Assembly: GCA_036877525.1 (NCBI GenBank)
Contig: JAZGTH010000116.1
Location: 1,116,001-1,180,000 of the forward strand
Reading direction: 5' to 3'
Source of the DNA: Chromobotia macracanthus
Taxonomy: Eukaryota > Chordata > Actinopteri > Cypriniformes > Botiidae
Length of the DNA: 64,000 nucleotides
Below are positions 52,367 to 64,000 of this stretch, piece by piece. The notes under the pieces were generated by a model. It ran no database searches and was not told the DNA's origin. It saw only the letters and a program-made list of their open reading frames with translations. Made by a program: the position numbers and the translations under genes. Each line of letters opens with the position of its first letter. Within the stretch, counting starts at the first letter, position 1.

Positions 52367-54842
52367 AATGCACCCTTTTCACAATGACATCACACATCTT
52401 CTGTTCTGACTTGAAGCAGTGTGGGGTTACTTCTGCTACAGATTTGTGACTATGGCATTGGAATGTTTATGTCTCATTTAATACATCTCACCTTCATCTG
52501 TACTGTCTTTCCCCCAAGACTTTCACAAGACTTTTCCCAAGAGGGATGATAAATAGTTTTAATCAATATTTAACCTCAATATCTAAAGCAACATGGCTGA
52601 TATTGTGTCCTCCAGGATAACATACAGGCTGTTCCAAACCCATTAATCTGGCATCTCATTTAATCTTTTGGTTAGGTGCTTAATGATCCTTGTTCCTCTG
52701 AGATCTCTGTGCTAGGTTTGGTGACAGCTAAAATAACAGTTAAATGTTTTTTACAAGATCTAATTTATATCATATTATCAGTCAGGGTTCCCTAAATGAA
52801 CCTTAAACCTTTGAAGAGCCTAAGATTACCATGGCAACATCAGAACGTCACCTTAGCCTGTGATACTCAGTGAATTGTAAAAGAAGATCTCTGTTCTTTA
52901 GATCTGTCAGACATATTTGAGGAATGATAGTAAGAGATTAGTTAGAAACAGGTTCACAAAGCAATTCTTTCATTATCTCTCACATCAATGGAAATGATGA
53001 TGAATGATAAAGCAGATCAGTAATATATTCAGAAAAAATTACTCCAAGGCATTCTGCATTTGTTCTAATTAAGACTAACACAAGATACCACAACCATATC
53101 CAGTTCTACTGTAGGTAGAAATAAGGAGAAAAGAAATCAAAATGTGTGTGTTTTAATTGTGTTGTCAGTCATAATCTAACCTGAAAACATTATTACAGAT
53201 TTTCTCATTAAATAAATTCTGTTAGTCATAGCATGTCTTAGTTAACTAGTCAACAAACATCAATAGACCTTAAAATCAACCACCATCCTCTGCCATGCAC
53301 TAATCTTTACTGTGAAATTGTGTCTTAGATGCATGCATTCACATACACTTATATACAAATGAGTAACTTTCCACCCACTTACTGTGTAATTACAGGTGTG
53401 AGGGCAGCTGACAGCTGAGATGCCAATGAGATGGTTAAAAACCACATGCTAACACAGCAAACTAGGTGACCAGCTAGTTGCTGACACTACTGACACAGCT
53501 CATTTTTCATATTCTTTATTATATTAGACATTGTTGAAAAAGCATTAAATTAAGTTTAATATTTTTCCCTATTATTATTATAGAATATTTGTAAATCAGG
53601 AGGATGTTGGACAATCTCCAAGTCAAGTGGTGGGCATAAGTTTTGCGACTTTTTCAAAAGCAATTTTTTCTCTTCTCATTTTTTCTCTCTTAATTTTTCT
53701 ATCTCTTTCTCACCATTCTAAAAGCAGTGAGTTGATAAATGGACCTTAGATGAATGACTAGAGAAGACTCCATCTGTCTGGATTGTATTCATATTTATAG
53801 GCCCATCATGCAGTATTCATATGCAGCCACCATGACCCTCACATAAACATACATATACACACACACCCACACACACACAAACGCATCCTACCTCTGTTCT
53901 GAATTAATTCTGGGTGAGAACTGAAGGTATTAATAATTAAAAGTCTGTATTGAGTCTGTGTGGGGAGGTGCCGTGGATGAACCCTAGAAAGATTTATGGA
54001 CAAGACAGATTTTCTGATCCAAAAACTTCAAGGGCTTTGACATAAAACTATACGTGCAGACTAAAAACTGCCCTGACCTCAGAGAACAGCAATGAATCTT
54101 ACTCACTCTCATTATTTAGTTTCAAACTGCCCCTGAACCACTAAAATTTAAATCATAAGTTTAGTTGCTGCCGTTAAAGTTTTAAGTGAAAACAAAGGTG
54201 CCAAAGTTGCAAACTGCAGAGCACTTTGAATTTATTTACTGATGAAGATAAAAACTGGTAGAAAATACAGAAAGCATTTTGACAGCTTAAATACATGAAT
54301 GCAACAATATAACAATGATAATCTGCATGATCTCTGGATGAAAATCTTCACATCCTGGTAGCATTCACTAAGTAAAGTGGTCTCAATATATTTTTATACA
54401 CATTTATATATATATATATATAATTTCCCTGTATTATACAACAGTTGAAATACCTCGTTTACTAAACCCTTTGCTTTGTGTAATCTTTTTGCCTTTTGTT
54501 TGGGTTTGTTTGTCGGGGCTGTGTTGCCTCTTTGGTTCTGTGGACGGTGCGGAATCATAAAATGTTTGACCAATCAGTGGGTTCAGTCCGAATGCAATGA
54601 CAGGATGTCCTGCTTGCCTGTCAACTATGTATTTGCATATTTCCAAGCGTCCTGCTTCTGCAGACAATCTTCCATCATCAGTATGTTCATGTGTTTTAGA
54701 GGAGGTGTGGAGAGCACTTCGAAGGGAGGGTGAAATCTTATGAGTTTAAAGCTAGCTTGCTATTGGTAGCCTCTCCAAAATTGCCTACCATTAATGCACC
54801 ATGAACTTCTATTGTGAAAATACCATGAAAATATATTACATT

Positions 54843-54973
54843 TACAAATAATGGATTTGCACGTAAAGCAACATACACTGCATTCAGAGTATACATGTTA
54901 GCAGTATGTTCCCTGGGCTTCAATACCACGACCTGTGACCTGCTAATGCAGTGCTTAACTGGTTGAACTACAG
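54843..54973 (-). mobile_element. Decayed tRNA-derived SINE, same family as the copy at 20668
   Basis: Read on the minus strand it begins CCTGTAGTTCAACCAGTTAA, continues GCATTAGCAGGTCA, CCCAGGGAACATACTG and CACTGAATGCAGTGT-like body, and ends near GTTGCTTTACGTGCAAA. It aligns block for block with the plus-strand SINE at 20668, but the B box (GGTCGTGGTATTGAAGC) is degraded. An old copy, unlikely to be transcribed. Confidence 0.65.
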
Positions 54974-57869
54974 GAATACATATTATATGTAGGAAACGAA
55001 GTAACTTTAATCAAATTGCTATTGTTGCTTAAACACACACACACATAGTGTCTAAGAATTGGCCTAAAACACACATTGTACCTGCACAATGGCAATAAAG
55101 AGCTTTCACTTAACCTGACACATTCATATTGTCTCTGTTTTGTCACAATGGCTCCATTCTCTTTCCTAAATGTTTCATTTATCCCCTGACACCTTTTATC
55201 ATTTGCACACATAAAGGCACACATTTCACCCTCATTCACATGTAATAAATCAGAGTTGAGTTTATTACCAGTGGGCTGCCAGTGGGGAGTACTGCAGTGA
55301 CAGGCTGGCATTATCATAATGGACTGAAAACATGAAAGACTCCAATGCCTTTCTAAAGTGCTTTAGAAAACACGCACATTGCTTCAGGTAAGCCCCCAAT
55401 GCAGGTGAGTGGGTGGTATGTGAATAACTGACAATTGAGAGTATTATTGAGTTCTAAGATGAGATTAGTATGACATTGATTAGTTATTTAGGAGTTGTGT
55501 GGGGGTCACAGTATAATGAGGATTGTTGCAATGGCTCTTCATGCTGCTGTGTTCAAATGACAGCTGTCTTTCTGACACAGTACGTGCTATGAATATGTGT
55601 GAGAAGCAGTAAGTATATAGAGTGTGTAGTGTGCACTTCAAGAAATCACTTTGTAATATTGCTGCACTCTCATACTAATACTGGAGTCACCAAACTCCAG
55701 TACTGCCTAGTCAGCTGAATAGCAGCTTTGTTTGGGCATGTAGACAATGAAGAAATATTCAATATAAGTTTCCAGAGGAGAATATATTGCTCAGATGTTG
55801 CTCTTTCACAGCTCAGGGGACTTGAAATGAAATGAATGTTATGTAACATTTGTAGGTGTATCTCTTGAAATCATTGACATACAGTAAGAGAATAGAGCTA
55901 TAACAATAATGTAGATAGCATAACTAGGGTTATTTGGTCAAATTTGTTCAGAATGATCAAAACCTGGAGACTGGAAATTATTGAGATTTGTTCAGATTGC
56001 TTCTTTAAACTGAATGAGCTTCACCTCATAAGGTCAGTAAAGGGTAAATAATAATATAAGCTTCTTTGCAACACATGATTTGCAACACGTACTTGCTTTC
56101 AACAGAAATTGTAAGTATAAAAAGAACAGCAGCATGGGTTTTGTACTTATGAATTAGAGCAAGATTAAATATGTCGTTAAAACTGGCCCTGGCGTGACAT
56201 GATTAGTTATTTCCTAAATAACTTCCCAGTCATCCGTTTCTTCATTAGTTGGTATCTCTCTGCTTATCTGAGCTGCAGTCACAACTGTTTAAACTGCACT
56301 ATTATCTGTCTCATCAAGCATCTTTCTGTACTGTCTTCAAGGGGATTAGAGGAAGAAAGTGGAATGGGAAGCCCACCTACGGTGCACAGTATGTGTGGGA
56401 GCAGGTGAGTGGAGTTCAGCCAAACTAAGCTTCATTCATCATGCGAGAACTAACAAACGAACTGTCTGATTTCATGAAGTACAGATAATGTGGTTCATGT
56501 TGGTGGTAAATGCCACAGAGATTTGCACGGTTTAAAGCATTTTATTGAAAGAAGTTTGTTTCATATTATTTTGACTTCCATCTGATGTTTCAGGTGTCAC
56601 TGTGATTTGAAGTGTGTGATTTGAAGTGCTGTAGTGTGGTGTACCTAAAGTAGATTACAGCTGAGGAGAAAGCCAGTGGGGAAAGGGCCTCTGGGCCTCA
56701 GAGTTTCAGGTGCCTCCAGATTTGTATTACCTGTTTTTCCAAGCTGTTTAAATCCTTAAAAATATGTTTCTTCATGAAATATTGGAGAACAACGGATTGG
56801 ATGGAGAGGTGAGATGCATGGACAAAACACACACACATACACACACACATGCTTTAAACAGGAAAGAGGACAGTTTCAAACATAAAAGATTTAGTACCAG
56901 ACCATCTGCAGGATGTCCTGAACAGCACATAACAGAAGTTGTCATCCTGCTTTAACTGTTGTTGTCCCTGCAGAGAGAAATTGATTTGTGAACGTTCTGG
57001 TATAAACATCTCACTCAAATGGAATCAAAAGAATTTTCTTTTTTCCATTTTCATTTCCACTACAGAAAAGACCATCAGTTTCACATGTGGATGTGAAAAA
57101 ACATGAAATTTGTTTGTTTGGATGTTTATTCATGCTTTTTTTAAATAAATGCCACTTGCTGAATATATTTAAAGCAAAGAGTTTTAGACATAAATGTGGT
57201 TTAGGTATCCAATACAATTTGGGGCCTGTTTTTTATTTTCTCTCTCGTGCTTTGTGATTGACAGATCAACAGTATGTCTGTTTTAAATTATATCCTGTTT
57301 TAAATTAACAGGTACAATATTCGCTTCCAAATCTGCCTTCAATGGTGTGTGAGGCTACAGAACACTTGCTCCCACAGCTGCATTATTGCATAAGCCAAAA
57401 GCTGTCCTGCAGTAGCAGTGGTACTCGTGCTTGGTACTTATCACTGTTAAGCATTTAGAGAAGAGACCTGGCTGCAAACAATGTGTTTGTTGTCTCAAAC
57501 TCAAGTAGAATTCTCTTTTAAGTCTCTCTTCAGTCTTCAGCTTACTGTCTTTCCTCACTGTTACATAATCACAGGCCTTTATTCTCTTCCTCCCATACAA
57601 TTAAACAGTCCTCATTCTAAAGTATGATAATCACAGAGGCATGTAACGGCTACCTGGGAAGGGAATGAAATGGATATAGGGTGTGTTTAAACTGTCAAGA
57701 TGGGAGTTAACTTAGAGTTGGGTAGGAGAGAGAGAGAGACAGACAGATGAGGATATTTACAAATAAAGGATTTCTGTTTTTGTGACAATTTAATAATTTT
57801 GGTACTACATGAGATGTGTCCTTCGTGACAAAAATGTAAAAAGTAGTGTATTGATGTGCTCTACAACAA

Positions 57870-58165
57870 TTTAAAAAATAGTTCATGCATAAATGTAAAT
57901 TCTGTCTTTATTTACACACCTTTGTGTCATTCTAAACCTGTATGACATTCTGTTGTTTCAAAGCTAGTGGTTGCTCTTTACCAGTGAACAGTTTACTAAA
58001 AGAAAAAATTCAATTTACTTAGCTCAAGAACACTTAAAGTAGGTATATGGAACACTTTTTATGACACTTGGTCTTTTTGTTTTCTTTCTAAAGATTTAAA
58101 GCTCTAGTCTTTATGTTCCATGGAAGAAACAAAAGAAATGACATGTGAGGGTAAATATTTTTGAA
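57870..58165 (+). mobile_element. MITE-like interspersed repeat
   Basis: Contains ATAGTTCATGCATAAATGTA, CATTCTAAACCTGTATGACA then TTCTGTTGTTTC, and on its right TTCCATGGAAGAAACAAAAG with GAGGGTAAAT. This vocabulary matches the repeats at 5588 and 12804. The ends are degraded. Confidence 0.45.
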
Positions 58166-58831
58166 CACACATTTTGAATTTAAATCAATTACTGTCTTAC
58201 AGAAGAGTTGCATGACGTATCATATATGATATGTTTAACTGATGCGGTATTAGAGCATTCTCAGTCTCACTCATGTGTGGGATAACAATTAAAATGCATA
58301 AATTACTAAAATTGAATTTACGCTCATGAAACGAATGATTAAAGTTGCTCAGTCACTTGTGGCAATGATTACAAAACTAACTGCAGCATTAACAAAGCAA
58401 TATTACAAGAGTAGCCGCCTGAGGAAAAATACATGCATCTTTTATTTTCCCTGACGCTCTGGGATTTTCATAAGATGTGGAACCATCAACAGAATTTGAG
58501 AGCGTAGAACTTTATTTATATTTTGCAGGCACTGTTGTATTACTCACAGTGTTAAGAGCTACAAAAACATATGACCTCACAAAAGCATAATGGTTAGCGG
58601 TGACAAAAGACATGGCAATAACACCTAGAACAATTACAGGCCAGAACAGACAGAGATGTATATAATGGGGTACATACATACAGAGATGTATATAGAAATG
58701 TATGGAGTCTGCTTTGAATGCACACTCACATTAAGACAGACACATGCACACGCTTGCCACAAAGACATAAAGGACACAGTTTCTGTATTATATACAGAAT
58801 TATATACAATGGTCTGAAACAGATTGCGTTT

Positions 58832-58852
58832 AATATATATATATATATATAT
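58832..58852. repeat. Short (TA)n microsatellite
   Basis: Ten or so AT units in a locally AT-rich stretch (58770-58930). Confidence 0.8.
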
Positions 58853-60437
58853 TCTTGTTGTAACAATCTTTATTGTTACAACAATTTATATGCAAAAAAT
58901 ATAAATAGATTTTATTTCAATATATATTATAATTACTGCTATCAGCTTTTGTTAAAAGGTTCAAAGTTCAGAAACTATGAAGCGTGTATGAAGAAAGACA
59001 CAACAATATTTAGATATATTCAGCTACAGGGCACAACACAGACGATGAGCAGTTCTACTAGCTAACAGATGTTCAAAGAGGAAGACAACAAAGCAGTCTA
59101 TGATAAAGGCTTATAAGCCTAATACAACATACAGCAAAAGACACACCACATATAAGCATTTAAACAAAAACAGGCAACAGCTGAAAGCTCAACAGGAGAG
59201 TTGTACGTTTTGTGAACAGATGTTTCAAGAACAGGGTCAAGACACAGTGCTATCTCACTTTCTCTTGCACATGCTGGTACTACAAATTTCTCTTCATCAG
59301 TTCCTACAAATGGAATAGGACTTTGATATCAGATTATTGAACTAATTTTCCAAACGGAAAACAAAACCATAACAAATTGCCTCCTAATTTCAGATTAGTG
59401 CTGTCTGGCATCTGTGTTTTGTGTTCTGAATATTGTTATGTCAAATGCGCTTTATATTTCTTTATATTCTGTGTGTCTACAAAGGTTTCCATATATGAAT
59501 TGGTTAACCGTAGGAGCTCAGATGAGTCATGCAATTACACTAACACAAACTCACAGAAATCCATTTGCAGAGAAATACAATGCTGTCTCGAATACAGATG
59601 GAAGTAATCAGCTACTTGTACTAAAAGACACTGAACATTTGTGAATTATAAAGGCTACTCTGTTTTAATATATAAAAAATGTACACATGCTCATTCAGAA
59701 CCCTTTTATGTTGGGCACATTGGTATTTCTTTGTGTCAGCTATTGCAGAGACAGCTTATGAGTTCAAGTCAAGATCGTTTCACAGTATCAGTATTGGCTA
59801 ATTCCAAGTAAATGGCTTCTGGGTAATTCTTGAGCAAAAATCTATTCATGTTCAGACAGCTACGCTTTGGTTTGTTTGCTTCTGAACTGAATATAGGTGG
59901 TAATTCACATGTAAATGTTGTTATTGTAAGTTTCACATAAAACCTTTCAGAAAGATTAAAATAATGTAAATATTAGTTTTCTGACAAGTATATGAGCTAT
60001 ATGATGTTTTATGTTACCTGGGCAAATTAGTATCAAGTTGCTACCATCAAATCTGTTATTCTTTACAAAGAATAATATTTTGCTTCAGTCAGACAAATGC
60101 TAACCTGAAGTTCTGTTGTAGCTAGACTAAAGTGCTGCTGTATAACTAGACTATATAACTGTGTATGTTGATATGGCCACATAATTGATTAAATGAATTA
60201 ACATTTCCTCCTAAAAACTGACATTGCTGGTAATATTCTGTTGCAATTCTAACACTGCAATAAACCAGATCCTATATAGAATAAAAGATACATCATGTAT
60301 TAAGACATCCAACTCAAGACTCACACATCCCCCTCTCTCAATGACTTCTGCTACTGGATTGAGCGGGTGAAGAATTTACAGATGATTTGCAAATTTTTGA
60401 ACTAGAACTGAGTCCCTCTTCCACTTGCCCAGCATCT

Positions 60438-63128
60438 TTAAAGATACAGATACCCAATCCAGTAAACAAGGTTAAAGAGGCCAAAGGCGGTTGGGAAGAA
60501 AATTCGAGAATACGAGTCGATTTTGGAGACGTGTACGTGCATTCTGTTCTCACGCCATGCTCCTGTGCGACAATCATCAAAACAGCAGAAGAAACTGGTG
60601 CAGTCTTTCCCATCCAAACATTCATATGCATAATCGTCATCCTCGTGGTAGGGAGCAATATTGTTCATCTGCAGCAGGGATGTCCCTGGTCTGATGTTTA
60701 CCATGCTGGGTTTCTACACAGAGAAACAGGAAGGTCACCCCCAGCATATGGCAAAGCTTCTAAACAACACAAATTAATTTAATTTCAAACAAGACTAAAA
60801 CCTGACCCGTGTTAACCTGAGATGAATTAATCAGCTAATTCATTGTGCATGTCATTGATTAGCTAGGTCCTTAATGAGTTGTTCTATGTTCTAAACTTAC
60901 TTAAATTAGCATGATGTTGGTTCACCTGTGCATGGCTGGATTTGGTCTTTTTGTTCTGTCGGTTGCTTGTGAAGTAGTGCAGAGTTCCATACTCCATAAG
61001 AGCAGCGAAGGTGAAGATGAAGCAGACAGACACAAACAGATCCATGGCTGTCACATATGACACCTTTGGCAGGGACTTCCTAGATATTGTGCTTAGGGTT
61101 GTCATGGTAAGCACAGTTGTAATACCTAAGCCAATCAACAGGCACAATAAATATCCACATTGCAACATTTTTTTGTCTCTAACATATACACTTGTGTAAT
61201 GTATTCTCAGAATATTATAAATGCAATTCATCTTTCAAATGATTTATATTCATTCTGAAGCTTGTCAAATACCTAATGATGTTCTGGCTGGTACAGCGTC
61301 TTTGTTAATCCAGAAGGAGACCCAGGACAGAACTACAATCATACTGCAGGGGATGTAGGTCTGGATGGTGAAGTAGCCCATTCTCCGGCTCAGGTCGAAA
61401 AAAATGGTCATAACTACGTACTCCCCTAGAAATACAAGACATTCATATGCATGCAGTGATGCAGTGATCTATGAGAATCACATGCCTTCTCAGTCTGAAT
61501 ACCCATAATCCACACCCATTCTGTGCTTGAGTTTTACATACCAGACTGAGTGTATGCCACATCAGAAGTGTTCCGTAGGCCTACAAAAGCAAACTGGTAA
61601 AGCCTCCAGTAGCGCTGATCTGCAACCTCAACAGAACGACGCTGCCATCTGTACTGGATCTCATTCTTTGGATACCCGTCTGTTAATGGGGAAAAACACA
61701 TCCACCAGATCACAGATGAGCCTCCATTTTGGATTGCTTAGAGGTATAATGATGTCAGATTGGCACTGAGACACACACAGCAGCACTCTGTTAGGCTAAA
61801 ATGTGGTGTGCCCTTCCCCTGACACTGCCCACGGTAGATGATGACACATGGGAAGTTGAGCCATGAAGCTAATAAGGGATGGAGGGTACGCACAGATTGA
61901 GAAGATGAGAGAGTGATGCAGAAAGGGCTTGAGAAGGATGAGTGCTCTACTGAAGGATGGAATTTTGTCCTCACTCATTGCAGGGTTGGAGGATGGTAGT
62001 TGGTGCAGACCTGCCGTAATGTTCAGGTTTGGTTGGCCAATACAGGCAATGCATGGTTGGCTGACAAAGGCAATGCGTGGGGATTGATTGGCCGACAGCG
62101 CTAAGGGCAGGCCTGAGGCTGAGTGACAGATTGACATAAGAATTGTAACACCTACAGCTTGAAAACTCCAGAGGGCACGAATGTTCATCCATGGGAAAAT
62201 TATGCAGCTTAAGGTAGCATTCCGCATTAATAGTCAACCTAACAAAAACAATAGCAAAACAAAAATGTAGATTGTGACATTTTACAGGTACATTTTAGAG
62301 GAAAGGTTCTGATTTATTTAATACTGGAGTTCAAATCCTCAGTCTGATTTAAAGGGATAGTACACCCAAAATTAAAAAATAAAAATTACTCACCCTCATC
62401 TTATTCTACATTATGCGACTATTTTACAGTGTGATACATGACAGTTTTTTATATTTTTGGGTGAACTATCCTTATAATTACGCCTGACATAAATAAAAGT
62501 GCATCAGATGTAATGGCTTAAATGTGCTGCAACAGACAGAGGGTGTAATTTTACAAAAGCGAAAGCTACACAACAGGAATACAAGGATACATACTTTTGC
62601 AACACAAAAACATTCACTCAGCTCTTAATGTTATCCATAGACACACCTTAGAGTGTACATCACTCTTCCATTGCTCCACAGGCGCAGAAGCCGATTGGGC
62701 GTTGTGATCCAGTGAGCGTCGGATTTACGTGAGTTGCGGAAAAATGTGTCAGGGATCCAGATTTTTCCAACCATGTTGCTGTTGAGCATGAGGAGTTTCA
62801 TTGAGCTGTTGAATTTGAGTCTGCTGTCATACCATGTCTGAGCAAAGAAGATATCTATGGTGTACTCCTACAGATAATAAAACATCACAGAAAAACTGAA
62901 CTATACACATCTACAGTTGCATTTGTAATTGCAATTATGTGTGTATTGGTTATGACAGTGGGTATGAAGGTCATGGAATTGATCCAAACAAGAAGACTTC
63001 TAGTGTCTGTTGTATTTACAGCTCTGAACGTAATATATTAATTGTTTAATTTCTGCTCACCATATTGATGGGATCTACAGGACCGATACTGTTCACATAC
63101 ACTGCCGTCTCAATCACAGTGGGTCTCA
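60438..63128 (-). CDS. gabrg1: GABA-A receptor gamma-1-like subunit, 5' exons outside window
   Basis: Gamma subunit of the GABA-A chloride channel, needed for the benzodiazepine site at the alpha/gamma interface and for synaptic clustering. Exons: 63061-63128, 62647-62867, 62156-62238, 61542-61679, 61273-61425, 60926-61125 and 60438-60713. All are GT-AG and in phase, with family-typical sizes 68, 221, 83, 138 and 153. Seen in order: VRPTVIETAVYVNSIGPVDP, YTIDIFFAQTWYDSRLKFNS, VGKIWIPDTFFRNSRKSDAH, Cys loop CYLKLHNFPMDEHSC, YWRLYQFAFVGLRNTSDVAY, TM1 MGYFTIQTYIPC, TM2 ARTSLGITTVLTMTTLST, TM3 FVSVCFIFTFAALMEYG, ECLDGKDCTSFFCCFDDC (the cysteine-rich gamma motif) and TM4 FPTAFGLFNLVYWIGYLYL. Gamma-1 is preferred over gamma-2/3 from VADQRYWRLYQFAFVGL, MEYGTLHYFTSN and KIDSYSRIFFPTAF. 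The first two exons (signal peptide, N-terminus) are not within 63129-64000. Confidence 0.93.
62351..62473. mobile_element. Short MITE with about 20-bp terminal inverted repeats
   Basis: The left end AAAGGGATAGTACACCCAAA (62351-62370) mirrors the right end TTTTGGGTGAACTATCCTT (62455-62473). The interior of about 85 bp is AT-rich. It is in the gabrg1 intron between exons 62647-62867 and 62156-62238. It is a shortened relative of the AAAGGGATAGTTCACCC repeats elsewhere in the window. Confidence 0.8.
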
Positions 63129-64000
63129 CTGAAATATATAATATACATTCAAACAATAACAATAATCATCAATAATTATGCATTCAAATTCAATTACAAT
63201 ACCACAATACTGTACAAAAACGAATGAATGTTTTAACATGTATTCAATATGCATTGTACAAAATGTTGCCCTTTTATTTGATTCGTCTTTACAGCCACAC
63301 AGATTACTCAAAGCTGCCCAAATCATTGTCCCTGTTGTGTTTCCAAAATATTACACAAAGACAAGATAAATAGCATAAACTCTGCTGGTCTATGTTACAA
63401 TCCCTCACTGCTGCTCTGCACACTGATTAACTGGCTTCTTATACTACATGCTCGCACTCTCCCTTCTCTATCAAACACATGAAAAACAGATAAAGAAGGA
63501 AGATCAAAAGAGATTTGGGTCTATTGTACTCAAACACAGCTGAGATAAATCCTCCTAAATAACTTAACTCAGATCAGCCATGTTGCTTCCAGAACACTGA
63601 GTATAAAGTGACCTACAGTGTACAGTTTTGGTGTAGAGAAAAACATAAGCAAAATTCTGATGCCGGGCAGTTCTTCATATAAAAATAACAATGCTGATGG
63701 CAACATATAAAAATGATGATCACAGGGAAATTTTGAACTGAGTATCTTATTGTCACACTGTTTTGTTCTTTACATCACTTTATAATAGTGATTCGGTTCT
63801 TGGTTAGAATTACTAGCATTTTGTAGTTTCTCTGCAACACGATGTTTTTAAAGGTCATAAACAGGTGAACCTGCTCTGACAAAAGATCTACACATCGCCC
63901 ACAACTTGTGTTTGCTTATTAAATATATTGGCTATATTGATTATGTTTTCAACTACCAATAAGTGTACAGCACTCTCATTTCTGGTTAACCCATTTTTAA
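63129..64000. other. gabrg1 intron running off the right edge
   Basis: The 3' part of the intron upstream of exon 63061-63128. I searched for the 92-bp exon that normally encodes the GYDNKLRPDIG-type segment on the minus strand and did not find it, so it must lie to the right. No repeats of note. Confidence 0.6.

Larger units (their letters stand above)
52367..60437. other. Gene-poor interval, right part, including gabrg1 3' UTR
   Basis: About 8 kb without recognisable coding exons on either strand. It holds a decayed SINE (54843-54973), a MITE-like repeat (57870-58165) and short TA (54411-54422, 58832-58852) and CA (53858-53880, 56826-56850) runs. The gabrg1 3' UTR should occupy the right end, reading leftward from 60438. 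Confidence 0.55.

Noticed and set aside
42500..60400. A GABA-A alpha subunit gene expected between gabrb1 and gabrg1
   Set aside because: No alpha Cys-loop, TM2 or TM4 segment was found on either strand by eye. A profile search would be decisive.

Overview
This is a teleost nuclear genome window, most likely from a cyprinid-type fish. It is AT-rich and has split genes with GT-AG introns. It also carries a tRNA-derived SINE with the fish tail (core TAAGTCGCTTTGGATAAAAGC), short palindromic MITE-like repeats, long TA and CA microsatellites and a 43-bp minisatellite. No prokaryotic, viral or CRISPR features were seen. All gene calls come from translating exons on both strands, matching them to remembered vertebrate families, and checking that exon phases join. 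No database search was possible.

Layout, left to right. (1) dapp1 (minus, 80-4281): seven coding exons of an SH2-PH adaptor; the C-terminal part lies beyond the left edge. (2) atp10d (minus, 6428-21203): a complete class 5 P4-ATPase (lipid flippase) of 22 coding exons, about 1376 aa. It has an extra, mutually exclusive first coding exon at 17326-17717. (3) commd8 (plus, 23469-25268): five exons, 176 aa, head-to-head with atp10d. (4) gabrb1 (minus, 28145-41898): GABA-A receptor beta-1-like subunit, nine exons, with a one-base frame problem at the exon 1/2 junction. (5) About 18.5 kb of gene-poor DNA with repeats and a decayed LINE. (6) gabrg1 (minus, 60438-63128): GABA-A receptor gamma-1-like subunit, seven exons; the 5' exons lie beyond the right edge.

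The order atp10d-commd8-gabrb1, with relative orientations, matches the human 4p12 block as I recall it (ATP10D-COMMD8-GABRB1-GABRA4-GABRA2-GABRG1). Here gabrg1 directly follows gabrb1 on the same strand, with no alpha subunit between them. That suggests inversion of the alpha/gamma half of the cluster. gabrb1 and gabrg1 encode subunits of pentameric GABA-gated chloride channels. atp10d is an unrelated phospholipid flippase, commd8 a Commander/CCC-complex member, and dapp1 a PI3K-pathway adaptor.

The most interesting signal is in atp10d. Two alternative 5' coding regions each encode the N-terminus plus TM1-TM2 and end in the same splice phase. The distal pair of exons is ATP10D-like and the proximal single exon is ATP10A-like, so one gene could make two flippases differing in their first transmembrane hairpin.
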